This document shows positions 16,837 to 26,396 of a stretch of DNA of 64,000 nt, one piece after another. The DNA comes from Trinickia diaoshuihuensis (lineage in GTDB: Bacteria > Pseudomonadota > Gammaproteobacteria > Burkholderiales > Burkholderiaceae), in the NCBI RefSeq assembly GCF_003390925.1, contig NZ_QUBS01000080.1, forward strand, positions 1 through 64,000, read 5' to 3'. The notes beneath the pieces are model-generated. The model had not been told where the DNA came from and did not search any database. It saw nothing but the letters and a program-made list of their open reading frames with translations. The number at the start of each line of letters is the position of its first letter. Within the stretch, counting starts at the first letter, position 1. Position numbers and translations under genes: made by a program.

Positions 16837-19614
16837 TCAATCGAAGCGATGATCGAACTCCAGCCAGAACGTGCGGCCGTACGGCATGTAGTACCCCACC
16901 GTGTAGTAGGGCCAACCGGCGGAGTCGTCGTGCTTGATCGTGTTCATCAGGTTGTTGACGACGAGCGTCAGCGACGAGTGCTTCGTGAAATCATGTGAAA
17001 CGCTTAGATTCGCTAGCGCCGTGGGCGACAAATAGGCTGTTTGCGCCGCGTTCGGCACCTTGCCGTAGCGCTCGACTTGTATCGTAGACGTCCATTTCGG
17101 AATCGACCAGGTCAAACTCACGGCCAGCTTGTCGGGCCACTCCGGATTGCCGGTCGGGTTCTGCAAGGAGTGGAGCAGATCCTGGGTGGGACCATTCGCG
17201 AATTGTTGATACGTGTGGCTCAGCACCTTCGTGTAGTTGACGGTCCAGAGGAACGAACCGAACCCATGCGTGCGCCAACGCCATTTCCCGCCCACGTCGA
17301 ACCCGCTCGTGTGCTCGACGGCCGCGTTGATCGGATTCACGAAGATCGTGTTGATCGCGCCGGGGTCGAGCACCGCCGTCATCGGATTGCGCAATACGCG
17401 GCGCAACGCATCCTGGCAATCGGCCGAGTTCACGTCGAGTTGGCCCGTGCGGCATGCGGCCTCGGTATGCAGCAGGTTGTCCTGATCGATGACGGTGACG
17501 AGATTGTCGATGCGAATGTCGTAATAGTCCGCCGAGACGTCGAGATCGGCCGTGGGTGAGAACACGAAGCCGTAGCCCCATGATTTCGCATTCTCGGGCT
17601 TCAACGCATCGTTGCCCGTTTGCACGTAGTTCGAGCCCGGCGAGACGTTCGCGTAGGAGCAGTTGCTGATCGGTTGGCCCGCTTGGCTGCATCGATAGTA
17701 ATCGGTCGTGCTCTCGAAGTAGCCTTTCGTCTTCGACTGATAGAGGTAGTTCATGTCCGGCGCCCGAAAGCTCGTGCCGTAATAGCCGCGGGCAAGCAAG
17801 CTTCGGAGCGGGCGGTATTCCAGGCCCAGGTTATAGGTGAACTGCCCCGCGTTCTTGCCGCTGAATGCGTAATCGTCGTAACGGCCCGCCAGCGTCGCGT
17901 TCAATTGATGAAAGATCGGTACGTCCAGTTCGAGCGCGGCCGCATAGCGTTTGCGCGTACCTCCGGCCGCTTGGGCGTCGCTCTGATTGTAGTAGGCGCC
18001 CTGATCGATCAGCGGATCGGGGGTGTTCTTGAAGCCTTGCATGCCGAACTCGAGCGCGCCCGCCGCCCTGACCATCCCCGCCGGCAGCCGGAACAAATCG
18101 CCGTTCGCGCTAAGCGTGAAGTTCTGCGTCCACGTATCGTTCTGGCTCGCCGATTCACCGTAGAGGCCGGCGAATTGCGCCGGCGTGAGTGGCGTCGCGA
18201 AACGCGTCGGGTTCGGCGCGTAGATCGGCGTGCCGTCCGCCGTGACGCCCAATTGCGGGCCCAGGTAATAGTTGTCGACGCTGGAGAACAAGCGCGGCAC
18301 GGTGGCGCGGCTCTCGTAGCCCGATGCGTTGTAGGCCGCCTCGTAGTTCCAGCTACTGTCGCCGATCTTGCCGCGCACCCCGATGGTGACGTTGCCGAAC
18401 GCGTCGTTCCATTCTTTGTCCCACACGGACGCGCCGCCGATCTCCTCGGGCGAGAAGCGCTTGCTCCACTGCTCGTCGGCGCCCGTCGTTTGATTGAAGA
18501 AGAAGTTCGTGCTCGCCGCGGCGGAGGTCCAATTCGGGCCGCGCGTGTTGTTCTTCGTCTGATCCCATGACGCCCAGACGGACCCGAACAGCGTCGTCTT
18601 ATCGCTCAAGCGATATTCGACGCCGGCATACAGGTTCTCGCTGGCGTTGTTCGTTTGCGTCGTCCAAAACGTCGGCTTGGCCTTGCCGCTGCCGCAAAAG
18701 ATACCGTGGCCGGTATCGACCGCGGACACGCTGCCGCCGAACGCCCCAATGCCCGAGAGCGAACCGCAGGCGCCGGGGCCGCCGAGGTAACTGCCGGAAT
18801 CGAGATTGCGGCGCGACCAGATCGAGGTGGGCGACTCGCCCTCGAGCGTCGTCGAGGACATGAAGTCGCGCTGGTCGGACCAAACGGGATTGGTCTTGCT
18901 CAATTCGATGCCGAAGACCGTGCTGAGATTGCCGAACTCTTTGCCGCCCGTAATCTGGAGACGGCCGTTGGCCCCGCCGCCTTGCTCGGTCGTCCCGCCC
19001 TTGACGTTCACCTCGATCCCGTCGATGTGCTTCTTCGTGATGATATTGACGACGCCCGCGATCGCATCCGAACCGTAGACCGCGGAGCCCGGCCCGTTCA
19101 GAATCTCGATCCGGTCGATCATCGCCGAGGGCACGTTCGCCAAATTGACGAAGTTGACATTGCCGTCGTAAGCCACCGGGTAATCGGCCACGCGCCGGCC
19201 GTCCACCAATACGAGCGTATGGTTCGGTCCTAATCCGCGCAAACTGATCGCATTGGCGGCGGGCGTAAATGTATTGCCGTAATCGGCGCCTTGCGTAAAA
19301 CCGGTGTTTTGCGTCTGCTGGCTGATCGCATCGAATACATTACGATAGCCTTTAGTTTCGAGATCCTTGCTCGTAATGACGGTGACGCTCGTCGTGCCTT
19401 CTTTTTCCGAGCGCGGGATGCGCGAACCGGTGACGACGATTTTCTTCAGTCCCACGGGGCCGCTCGCACCCGCGGGCGCCGAGGCGCCGACAGCACCGGC
19501 GTCCGCCGTGGGTTCGGCCCACGCCCAATTCGCGCCTATCGCCAAGACCACCGAAAGCGCAAGCGATAGGAACGCCTTTGACAAGGCGCCAATAGTTTTT
19601 ATCTCGAGGCTCAT
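16837..19614 (-). CDS. TonB-dependent outer-membrane receptor
   Basis: A 925-aa receptor for active uptake across the outer membrane. The signal peptide ends near WAWAEP (residue 33). After a low-complexity Ala/Gly linker comes IVVTGSRIPR (TonB box/plug start), the plug with LRGLGPNHTLVLVDGRR and NGPGSAVYGSDAIAGVVNI, then a beta-barrel ending in WLEFDHRFD with the C-terminal aromatic/Asp motif. It belongs to the large oar/IroN-like group that takes up siderophores, peptides or carbohydrates; the ligand is not clear. Six cysteines occur as three close pairs in barrel loops. The thioredoxin-family gene follows downstream. No Fur box was seen upstream. Confidence 0.9.
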   Translation of the reverse strand: MSLEIKTIGALSKAFLSLALSVVLAIGANWAWAEPTADAGAVGASAPAGASGPVGLKKIVVTGSRIPRSEKEGTTSVTVITSKDLETKGYRNVFDAISQQTQNTGFTQGADYGNTFTPAANAISLRGLGPNHTLVLVDGRRVADYPVAYDGNVNFVNLANVPSAMIDRIEILNGPGSAVYGSDAIAGVVNIITKKHIDGIEVNVKGGTTEQGGGANGRLQITGGKEFGNLSTVFGIELSKTNPVWSDQRDFMSSTTLEGESPTSIWSRRNLDSGSYLGGPGACGSLSGIGAFGGSVSAVDTGHGIFCGSGKAKPTFWTTQTNNASENLYAGVEYRLSDKTTLFGSVWASWDQTKNNTRGPNWTSAAASTNFFFNQTTGADEQWSKRFSPEEIGGASVWDKEWNDAFGNVTIGVRGKIGDSSWNYEAAYNASGYESRATVPRLFSSVDNYYLGPQLGVTADGTPIYAPNPTRFATPLTPAQFAGLYGESASQNDTWTQNFTLSANGDLFRLPAGMVRAAGALEFGMQGFKNTPDPLIDQGAYYNQSDAQAAGGTRKRYAAALELDVPIFHQLNATLAGRYDDYAFSGKNAGQFTYNLGLEYRPLRSLLARGYYGTSFRAPDMNYLYQSKTKGYFESTTDYYRCSQAGQPISNCSYANVSPGSNYVQTGNDALKPENAKSWGYGFVFSPTADLDVSADYYDIRIDNLVTVIDQDNLLHTEAACRTGQLDVNSADCQDALRRVLRNPMTAVLDPGAINTIFVNPINAAVEHTSGFDVGGKWRWRTHGFGSFLWTVNYTKVLSHTYQQFANGPTQDLLHSLQNPTGNPEWPDKLAVSLTWSIPKWTSTIQVERYGKVPNAAQTAYLSPTALANLSVSHDFTKHSSLTLVVNNLMNTIKHDDSAGWPYYTVGYYMPYGRTFWLEFDHRFD

Positions 19615-19815
19615 CGTTTTTATCGAGCGGAGTTCGATCCCCGCTTTTCATTCGTTCGGCATAGTTATGCGGAAGTCCGAATTTAAAAGCGGCGGCAATC
19701 GAGCGTCCAACGATCGTTCGTCATATCGATGTGACGAATTCTTCGATTCTTCGCTGGGATAAAAAGAGAGTGGTATGAGAACGATGCTGCCATCGAAGCG
19801 ACGGGAGGCCCCGTC

Positions 19816-19842
19816 GCGCTGCCCCCGTTGCGGGAGCAGCGC
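19816..19842 (-). terminator. Strong hairpin after maeB (no U-tract)
   Basis: GCGCTGCCCCCG and CGGGAGCAGCGC pair at 11 of 12 positions around a 3-base loop. It lies about 30 bases after the maeB stop on the maeB strand, before the TonB receptor gene. No T-run follows, so it may be an mRNA 3' stabiliser rather than a terminator. Confidence 0.4.
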
Positions 19843-19871
19843 ACCTAACTCAGGTCAAGCGCCTACGCGCG

Positions 19872-22142
19872 TTATTCCACGCCGGCGTTCGCCGCGGCCA
19901 CCGCCGTCATATTGATGATGCGTCGCACCGTCGCCGCGGGCGTGAGGATATGCACGGGCTTGGCCGCGCCGAGCAGGAACGGTCCCACCGTCACGCCGTC
20001 CCCGCCGATCATCTTGAGCAGGTTGTACGTGATGTTCGCGGCCTCGACGTTCGGCATCAAGAGCAGATTCGCCTCGCCCGTCAGCGTCGTGCCGGGGAAC
20101 GACTGCTTGCGAATGACCTCGGACAGTGCCGCGTCACCGTGCATTTCGCCGTCGACTTCGAGTTGCGGCGCGCGCTCGTTGATGAGCTTGCGCGCGGCCG
20201 CCATGCGCTGCGACGATGCCGACGGCGCGCTGCCGAAGTTCGAATTCGACAACAGCGCGACCTTCGGCACGATGCCGAAACGCTCGATTTCGCGCGCGGC
20301 CAAGATCGCCATGTCGGCCAGTTGCTCGGCGCTCGGCACTTCGTTCACGTAGGTATCGCAGATGAACAGGTTCCGGCCCGGCAGCATCAGCAAGTTCATC
20401 GCCGCGTAGTGCTCGGCTTGCGGCGCGCGGCCCAGCACCTGTTCGACGTATTTCAAGTGGCTGTGGTACGTGTCGATCATGCCGCAGATCATGCCGTCGG
20501 CATGACCCAAGCGAATCAGAATCGCGCCGATCAGCGTATTGAACTTGCGCATCGCGGCTTTGGCGATCTCGGGCGTCACGCCGTCGCGCGCACCGATCTC
20601 GTGATAGAGCTGCCAGCTTTGCGTAAAGCGCGGATCGTCTTCGGGATTGACGATCTCGACATCCTCGCCCACGCGCAGCTTCGAGCCCATCTTCTTGAGC
20701 CGCATCTCGACCACGGCCGGCCGCCCGACGATGATCGGCTTGGCGATCTTCTCCATCAGCACGAACTGCGCGGCACGCAGCACGCGCTCGTCCTCGCCCT
20801 CGGCGAAGACGATGCGCGCCGCCTTCTTCTTGGCCGATGCGAACACGGGCCGCATGACCATGCCCGTGCGATAGACCGTTGCGCCCAGTTGCTCGCGGTA
20901 GGCATCCATATCTTGGATCGGGCGCGTCGCGACGCCCGAATCCATCGCCGCTTGCGCGACGGCGGGGGCGATCTTGATGATCAGACGCGGATCGAAGGGC
21001 TTCGGAATCAGATACTCCGGACCGAACTCGAGCGAATGTCCCTCGTAAGCCTTGGCCACTTCGTCGCCCTGGTCCGTTTCCTCGGCCAGTTCGGCGATCG
21101 CGCGCACGCAGGCGAGCTTCATTTCTTCCGTGATCGTGGTCGCACCGACGTCGAGCGCGCCGCGGAAGATGAACGGGAAGCACAGGACGTTGTTGACCTG
21201 ATTCGGATAGTCCGAGCGGCCCGTCGCGATGATCGCGTCGGGGCGTGCGGCCTTCGCATCCTCGGGGCGGATCTCGGGTTCGGGATTGGCCAGCGCGAGA
21301 ATCAGCGGCTTGTCGCCCATCGTCTTGACCATCTCGGGCTTGAGCACGCCGGCGCTCGAACAGCCGAGGAACACGTCGGCCGATTGAATCGCGTCGGCAA
21401 GCGTGCGCGCCTCGGTCACGGCCGCATAGCGTGCCTTCGACGGATCGAGGTTGCCGCGCCCTTCATAGATGACGCCCTTGGAATCGGCGACGAGTACGTT
21501 TTCCTTCGACAGACCGAGCTTGACGAGCAAATCGAGGCACGCGATGGCGGCCGCGCCGGCGCCCGAGCAAACGAGCTTGACCTTCGACAGTTCCTTGCCG
21601 ACGACCTTCAAGCCGTTCAGGATGGCCGCCGAGGCGATGATCGCCGTGCCGTGCTGATCGTCGTGGAAGACGGGAATCTTCATGCGCTCGCGCAGCTTTT
21701 GCTCGATATAGAAGCACTCGGGCGCCTTGATGTCTTCGAGGTTGATGCCGCCGAGCGTCGGCTCGAGCATCGCGATCGCCTCGACGAGCTTGTCGGGGTC
21801 CGACTCGGACAACTCGATGTCGAACACGTCGATGCCGGCGAACTTCTTGAACAAGCAACCCTTGCCTTCCATCACGGGCTTGGCGGCCAGCGGGCCGATA
21901 TTGCCCAGGCCGAGCACCGCGGTGCCGTTCGTCACCACGCCGACCAGATTGCCGCGCGACGTGTACTTTTGCGCGTCGAGCGGATCGGCGTGGATGGCCT
22001 CGCACGCGGCGGCGACGCCCGGCGAATAAGCCAGCGAAAGATCGAGCTGGTTCGACAACGGCTTCGTGGGCGTAACCGAGATCTTTCCGGGCTTGGGGTT
22101 CTGATGGTATGCGAGGGCGCTTTGCTTCAGTTGTTCGTCCAT
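19872..22142 (-). CDS. maeB: NADP-dependent malic enzyme with C-terminal phosphotransacetylase-like domain
   Basis: A 756-aa MaeB-type enzyme that decarboxylates malate to pyruvate with reduction of NADP. Residues 1-430 form the malic enzyme domain ([53 protein letters not shown] in separate blocks). Residues about 430-756 form a Pta-like domain ([21 protein letters not shown]), which is known to bind acetyl-CoA as a regulator. The length is standard. It starts at ATG 22142 and diverges from pyrE. Confidence 0.95.
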   Translation of the reverse strand: MDEQLKQSALAYHQNPKPGKISVTPTKPLSNQLDLSLAYSPGVAAACEAIHADPLDAQKYTSRGNLVGVVTNGTAVLGLGNIGPLAAKPVMEGKGCLFKKFAGIDVFDIELSESDPDKLVEAIAMLEPTLGGINLEDIKAPECFYIEQKLRERMKIPVFHDDQHGTAIIASAAILNGLKVVGKELSKVKLVCSGAGAAAIACLDLLVKLGLSKENVLVADSKGVIYEGRGNLDPSKARYAAVTEARTLADAIQSADVFLGCSSAGVLKPEMVKTMGDKPLILALANPEPEIRPEDAKAARPDAIIATGRSDYPNQVNNVLCFPFIFRGALDVGATTITEEMKLACVRAIAELAEETDQGDEVAKAYEGHSLEFGPEYLIPKPFDPRLIIKIAPAVAQAAMDSGVATRPIQDMDAYREQLGATVYRTGMVMRPVFASAKKKAARIVFAEGEDERVLRAAQFVLMEKIAKPIIVGRPAVVEMRLKKMGSKLRVGEDVEIVNPEDDPRFTQSWQLYHEIGARDGVTPEIAKAAMRKFNTLIGAILIRLGHADGMICGMIDTYHSHLKYVEQVLGRAPQAEHYAAMNLLMLPGRNLFICDTYVNEVPSAEQLADMAILAAREIERFGIVPKVALLSNSNFGSAPSASSQRMAAARKLINERAPQLEVDGEMHGDAALSEVIRKQSFPGTTLTGEANLLLMPNVEAANITYNLLKMIGGDGVTVGPFLLGAAKPVHILTPAATVRRIINMTAVAAANAGVE

Positions 22143-22462
22143 ATCCGAGCCTGCGAGATGTAAAGATGTAATTGAGTGAGCTGTTATTGAATGGGGCCGA
22201 CACGCTCACGCCGGATGCGGCGCCGGGCAAGTCGGCAAGTGAGCGACTGCGGCGGCCGCTCTGCGCGCCGGGTAGGCGCTGCGCCGGGGCTAAAACGGCG
22301 CGTGAGCGATTTGCGGGGCGCCTAGTGTACACCCCCTAATCTTCGTTTCCAGCGGGGCGGCAGCGGAACTCGGGTAAAATACCGGCCTACGCGCGCAGCC
22401 GCCCAGAGTGCTGCCCGAGGGCGAGCCCGCCCGCCTCACGCTCTACATCCAAGGATTTGCCC
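22143..22462. other. Divergent maeB-pyrE intergenic region
   Basis: 320 bp between the maeB and pyrE starts; it holds both promoters. I see AAGGA before pyrE and no gene with a ribosome site. A run of C/T after GTGTACACCCCC (about 22325) and the palindromic GTGTAC are minor features without clear meaning. Confidence 0.4.
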
Positions 22463-23149
22463 ATGACAGGCTACGATCGCCAAACGATCTCCGACACGAC
22501 CGCCAAGATCCTGCTCGAAGTGCAGGCGGTGCACTTCAACGCCGAGAAGCCGTTCATCTTCACGTCCGGCTGGGCAAGCCCGGTCTATATCGACTGCCGC
22601 AAGCTCATTTCGTACCCGCGCGTGCGCCGCGCCTTGATGGAGATGGCCGAGACGACGATCCTGCGCGACGTCGGCTTCGAGCAGATCGACGCGGTCGCGG
22701 GCGGCGAAACAGCCGGGATCCCGTTCGCCGCCTGGATCGCCGACCGCATGATGCTGCCGATGCAATACGTGCGTAAGAAGCCGAAGGGTTTCGGCCGCAA
22801 CGCCCAAATCGAAGGGCATCTCGAGGAAGGCTCGCGCGTGCTGCTCGTCGAGGACCTGACCACGGACAGCCGCAGCAAGATCAACTTCATCAATGCGCTG
22901 CGCACGGCTGGCGCAAGCGTGAATCACTGCTTCGTGCTGTTCCACTACAACATCTTCAAGGAAAGCGTGTCGGTGCTGAAAGACATCGACGTCGATCTGC
23001 ACGCGCTCGCGACTTGGTGGGATGTGCTGCGCGTGGCCAAGGCATCGGGCTACTTCGACACGAAGACGCTCGACGAGGTCGAGAAATTCCTGCACGCGCC
23101 CGCCGAATGGTCGGCCGCGCACGGCGGCGCGACGGCCACGCCGCAATAA
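22463..23149 (+). CDS. pyrE: Orotate phosphoribosyltransferase
   Basis: Catalyses orotate + PRPP to OMP in pyrimidine synthesis. The protein is 228 aa; the PRPP loop reads [15 protein letters not shown] and the family start [16 protein letters not shown] is present. ATG 22463 is preceded by AAGGA; the frame can begin slightly earlier at a TTG (22457) but with no advantage. The C-terminal extension (ADWSA-type tail) is usual in Burkholderia. Stands alone, convergent with the regulator at 23173. Confidence 0.95.
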   Translation: MTGYDRQTISDTTAKILLEVQAVHFNAEKPFIFTSGWASPVYIDCRKLISYPRVRRALMEMAETTILRDVGFEQIDAVAGGETAGIPFAAWIADRMMLPMQYVRKKPKGFGRNAQIEGHLEEGSRVLLVEDLTTDSRSKINFINALRTAGASVNHCFVLFHYNIFKESVSVLKDIDVDLHALATWWDVLRVAKASGYFDTKTLDEVEKFLHAPAEWSAAHGGATATPQ

Positions 23150-23172
23150 CGCTAGCACGAGTAGCTCGGTAC

Positions 23173-23949
23173 CTACCTATGCGCGGGCGATGCGCCCGCG
23201 CATACGGCCAACTTTCCCGCCTCGCCCTCGTGCGACGCGACGCCATAGTCCATGGCCCGATGCGCCAGGCCGTTCGCCCGCGCATATTCGATGAGCTCGG
23301 CGTCGCTCGCGACGCCGAGCTTGCGCAGCGCGGCCACCTTGTGCGAACTGACCGTCTTCACGCTGCGATTGAGCCGAGCGGCGATTTCGCTGACGCTCAG
23401 GCCCGACGCGAACAGACGCAGCACCTCGATCTCGCGCGGCGACAACGCGATGGGATCGTTCGCCCGGCCGTTGCGCGCCGCACCGCGCTCGAGCACCGCG
23501 CGCAGCGAAGGGCTGACGTAGCGGACATCCTTCATCGCGTGGCGCACGGCAAGGCCGATATGAGCTAGATCGTCGCCCTTGCCCACCACGGCGGCCACGC
23601 CCGCCTCGAACAAGCCTCTGAGCAGCGCGCCGTTGCCGAGCATCGTCAAAACGACGATGCGCACGGTCGGAAAATGCCGCCGCAAATAGCCGATCAGGGT
23701 TAAACCGTCTCCGTAGCGACCGCACGGCATCGCCAGATCGGTGACGACGACGTCGACCGGCATGCGACGCAGCGACTCAACGAGCTCGGTCGATTGCCGC
23801 GCTTGCGCGAGCAGCGCGATATCGTCGAACGCGTCGAGCGCATGGCGCACCCCGAGCAAGATGACAGGATGGTCGTCGGCGGCGACGACTCGGGTGCGGC
23901 GCATGGAAGGCGCGCCGCCAAGGGTAAAACGCGAGACGGTTGAGCTCAT
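23173..23949 (-). CDS. NarL/RcsB-type response regulator (receiver + LuxR HTH)
   Basis: A 258-aa two-component regulator, start ATG 23949 (an internal ATG at 23904 is an alternative; neither has a strong ribosome site). The receiver at about residues 18-140 has the acidic pair DDHP, phosphoacceptor Asp71 in VVTDLAMP, Thr102 and Lys124. The C-terminal LuxR HTH begins LSPREIEVLRLFASGLS and contains VKTVSSHKVAALRKLGV. Overall it resembles RcsB/BvgA-family regulators. No histidine kinase is adjacent; the receiver-HPt protein at 40142 belongs to a similar phosphorelay type but is 17 kb away. Targets unknown. Confidence 0.87.
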   Translation of the reverse strand: MSSTVSRFTLGGAPSMRRTRVVAADDHPVILLGVRHALDAFDDIALLAQARQSTELVESLRRMPVDVVVTDLAMPCGRYGDGLTLIGYLRRHFPTVRIVVLTMLGNGALLRGLFEAGVAAVVGKGDDLAHIGLAVRHAMKDVRYVSPSLRAVLERGAARNGRANDPIALSPREIEVLRLFASGLSVSEIAARLNRSVKTVSSHKVAALRKLGVASDAELIEYARANGLAHRAMDYGVASHEGEAGKLAVCAGASPAHR

Positions 23950-24147
23950 AAGACCGATACCGATACGTTTGGCCGATCGCCCCGGCCGTGGATAACGAGA
24001 CACGCGCTCATCCGGTGCCCCGCGCGGCGGGCATTCGGACGCCACGATGGCGAGCGGCCGATGTTAGACTGGCTAGCGCAAGGCAGCGCGATGTCGGCGA
24101 ATATTCGGCCGCAACGAGGTCCCTCCCGCCCAAGAAGAGATCGGTTC

Positions 24148-24765
24148 ATGCGCAACTATCGCGAACGCGTCGCATCGGTTTGGCTCATGTTCTCGTCCCG
24201 AGGCCGGGCGGCCGCCGCCGCGTCCGTCTTCGTCGTCTCCGCCGTCGTGCTGGCCGCCGGGGCGAGCACGGCGGCGGCGCAAGGGACCTTCTCTCTTCAT
24301 AGCAGCGACCTACGAGACGGAGCCGCGATCGGCAAGGCGCAGATTTATGACCGCAGCGGTTGCAAAGGCGAGAACGTTTCGCCGCAGCTTTCTTGGCGCA
24401 ACGCACCGGCCGGGACCAAGAGCTTTGCCGTCACCGTCTTCGATATCGACGCCCCCGGCCCCGGCTGGTGGCACTGGGCCGTCGCCGCCATTCCGCCTAG
24501 CGTGACCACGTTGCCGGCAAACGCGAGCGCCTCGGGCTACTTGAATGCCATTGGAGCGATGCAAGCGCGCAACGATTGGGGCGACACCGGCTACGGCGGT
24601 CCGTGTCCGCCGCCGGGCAAGCCGCATCGTTACATCGTGACCGTGTTCGCGCTGAACACGGCCGATCTGCGCCTCGGTTCAGGGCGCCACGCGCTGATGT
24701 TCGATCACGAGATCAATACCGCGATGCTCGCCAAGGCCAGCCTCACGGTCACGTATCAACGCTGA
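24148..24765 (+). CDS. Exported PEBP/YbhB-family protein
   Basis: A 205-aa phosphatidylethanolamine-binding-protein (Raf kinase inhibitor-like) family member. After a hydrophobic signal region (residues about 20-48, cleavage near STAAAQ) the PEBP fold follows: KGENVSPQLSWRNAPAGTKS, then FDIDAPGPGWWHWAVAAIP (ligand-pocket segment), then GPCPPPGKPHRYIVTVFAL. The biological role of bacterial members is unclear. The ATG at 24148 is chosen for its AAGAAGAGA upstream; the frame extends to 24061 but that part is unlike coding. Confidence 0.82.
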   Translation: MRNYRERVASVWLMFSSRGRAAAAASVFVVSAVVLAAGASTAAAQGTFSLHSSDLRDGAAIGKAQIYDRSGCKGENVSPQLSWRNAPAGTKSFAVTVFDIDAPGPGWWHWAVAAIPPSVTTLPANASASGYLNAIGAMQARNDWGDTGYGGPCPPPGKPHRYIVTVFALNTADLRLGSGRHALMFDHEINTAMLAKASLTVTYQR

Positions 24766-24903
24766 ACGCGAAGCGCGAGCCGCGGCCCCGCGGCGATGCC
24801 GCGCCGCATCGAATTTTCACAGCAATTTCGCTTAACAACCCGTAAAATCATGGCTTTGGCGCCGTTGCGGCGGCGCTTTCACCGGCCACATAGCGAGATC
24901 GAA

Positions 24904-25854
24904 ATGAGCACGAAGGTTTTTGTCGACGGACAGGAAGGCACGACGGGTCTGAAGATTTTCGAATACCTGTCGCGCCGAACCGACGTCGAAGTGCTCCGCA
25001 TCGAGGAGGCGAAGCGCAAGGATTTGGACGAGCGGCGCCGACTCATCAACGCATCGGACGTCACGTTCCTGTGTCTGCCCGACGTCGCCTCACGCGAATC
25101 GGCGAGCCTCGTCGAAAACGGCAACACCGTGCTCATCGACGCAAGCACCGCTTTTCGTACCCACGCCGATTGGGCCTATGGGCTGCCCGAGCTCGCGCCG
25201 GCGCAGCGCGAACGGTTGCGCAGCGCCAAGCGCATCGCAGTGCCGGGCTGTCATGCGTCGGCCTTCGTGCTCGCCATGCGCCCGCTCGTCGACGCCGGTT
25301 TCGTCACGCGCGATTTCGCCGCGCACGCTTACTCCATCACGGGCTACAGCGGCGGCGGCAAGAAGATGATCGCCGACTACGAAGCCGCGCAGCCGAACCC
25401 CAAGCTCCAAAGCCCGCGCGCCTACGCGCTCGCACTCGGCCATAAGCATTTGCCCGAGATGGCGGCGCATACGGGTCTCGCGGCCGCCCCCATCTTCACC
25501 CCGATCGTCGGTCCCTTCTACAAGGGCCTCGCCGTCACGACCTACTTCACGCCCGAGCAGCTCGGCAAACGCGTGGGTCCGCGCGACGTGCAAGCGCTCT
25601 TCGCCGAATACTATGCGGACGAAGCCTTCGTGCGCGTTGCCCCGTTCGATGCCCAAGACAATCTCGACGAGGGTTTCTTCGACGTCCAAGCGAACAACGA
25701 CACGAATCGCGTCGACTTGTTCGTGTTCGGCAACGAGGAGCGGTTCGTTACCGTCGCGCGGCTCGACAATCTCGGTAAGGGCGCCTCGGGTGCCGCGATC
25801 CAATGTATGAACCTGAGCATCGGCGCGGACGAACAAACGGGATTGCAGCGTTGA
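24904..25854 (+). CDS. argC: N-acetyl-gamma-glutamyl-phosphate reductase, type 2 ArgC (copy 1)
   Basis: A 316-aa NADPH enzyme reducing N-acetylglutamyl phosphate to the semialdehyde in arginine synthesis. It shows [14 protein letters not shown] (dinucleotide loop), LCLPD, and [10 protein letters not shown]. The catalytic Cys116 sits in VPGCHAS rather than the usual NPGCYPT, which copy 2 (59322) keeps. Start ATG 24904. No other arg gene is adjacent. It ends before a clear terminator at 25886. Assignment to arginine synthesis is likely but the variant motif leaves some doubt. Confidence 0.85.
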   Translation: MSTKVFVDGQEGTTGLKIFEYLSRRTDVEVLRIEEAKRKDLDERRRLINASDVTFLCLPDVASRESASLVENGNTVLIDASTAFRTHADWAYGLPELAPAQRERLRSAKRIAVPGCHASAFVLAMRPLVDAGFVTRDFAAHAYSITGYSGGGKKMIADYEAAQPNPKLQSPRAYALALGHKHLPEMAAHTGLAAAPIFTPIVGPFYKGLAVTTYFTPEQLGKRVGPRDVQALFAEYYADEAFVRVAPFDAQDNLDEGFFDVQANNDTNRVDLFVFGNEERFVTVARLDNLGKGASGAAIQCMNLSIGADEQTGLQR

Positions 25855-25885
25855 TATAGAGCGGCACCCCATCGAATGCAAGACG

Positions 25886-25912
25886 AAAGCCGGCAATGCC
25901 GGCTTTTCTTTT
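25886..25912 (+). terminator. Intrinsic terminator after argC copy 1
   Basis: AAAGCCGGC pairs with GCCGGCTTT around AAT, followed by TCTTTT. Perfect 9-bp stem. Confidence 0.9.
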
Positions 25913-26330
25913 GATACTTTACGGCGCGCGCGTATGCCGTCGCAATGACACCGTCAGCGGCTAATCGCCCGGTCGAGCGAAATGCAATAGCTGCCGCAAT
26001 CATCCGATCAATAGAGGGTCCAAGCGACATAATCGTCCCGAGCCTCGCCTTGCAAACATCGTGCTGGCTCGCGCAACCGCGCGCGCCGCATGCGAGCGCT
26101 TGAAACGCGTTTTTTGTTTCAATATCGGCTTGCTCGCCTTTTCCCCTCTCGTTCTCATTCGAATAGCGTTTTTTGAATCGCGCTTTTTAGACGCCTTTGT
26201 CAATTGACAGCGAAAAGATCCGCGACGAAATTACTCCGCATAACGCCTATCGCCACCCGCAACGACGGCCGCAAAACCCAGGTAAAGGAGGTTCGCTCGC
26301 AAGCGACGATCGGTTAGGAGAACAAACTAA
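25913..26330. other. AT-richer regulatory stretch before the lipoprotein-OmpW genes
   Basis: About 420 bp without a convincing gene. It contains an inverted repeat TTGAAAC (26100-26106)/GTTTCAA (26116-26122), two copies of GCGTTTTTTG (26107 and 26166), a perfect 12-bp palindrome TGTCAATTGACA (26198-26209), and an orphan AAAGGAGG at 26284. These look like operator and promoter elements for the following operon; the regulator is unknown. Confidence 0.45.
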
Positions 26331-26396
26331 ATGAAGCGGCGGCCGACAGGGAGCCGGCCGCCCGATAACGATAAAGCCAATGGAGGAACGTCATGA
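26331..26396 (+). CDS. Possible 21-aa leader peptide overlapping the lipoprotein gene
   Basis: ATG 26331, ten bases after TTAGGAG, opens a 21-codon frame (MKRRPTGSRPPDNDKANGGT plus Ser) whose stop overlaps the next gene's start as ATGA at 26393. The frame contains an 8-bp perfect hairpin (26338-26345 with 26355-26362). Arrangement suggests translational coupling or attenuation. It could also be chance; the peptide itself has no known family. Confidence 0.35.
   Translation: MKRRPTGSRPPDNDKANGGTS

Noticed and set aside
19950-22163. 737-aa open frame opposite maeB
   Set aside because: Shadow frame produced by high GC and codon bias of maeB; no start signals and repetitive Arg/Asp/His composition.
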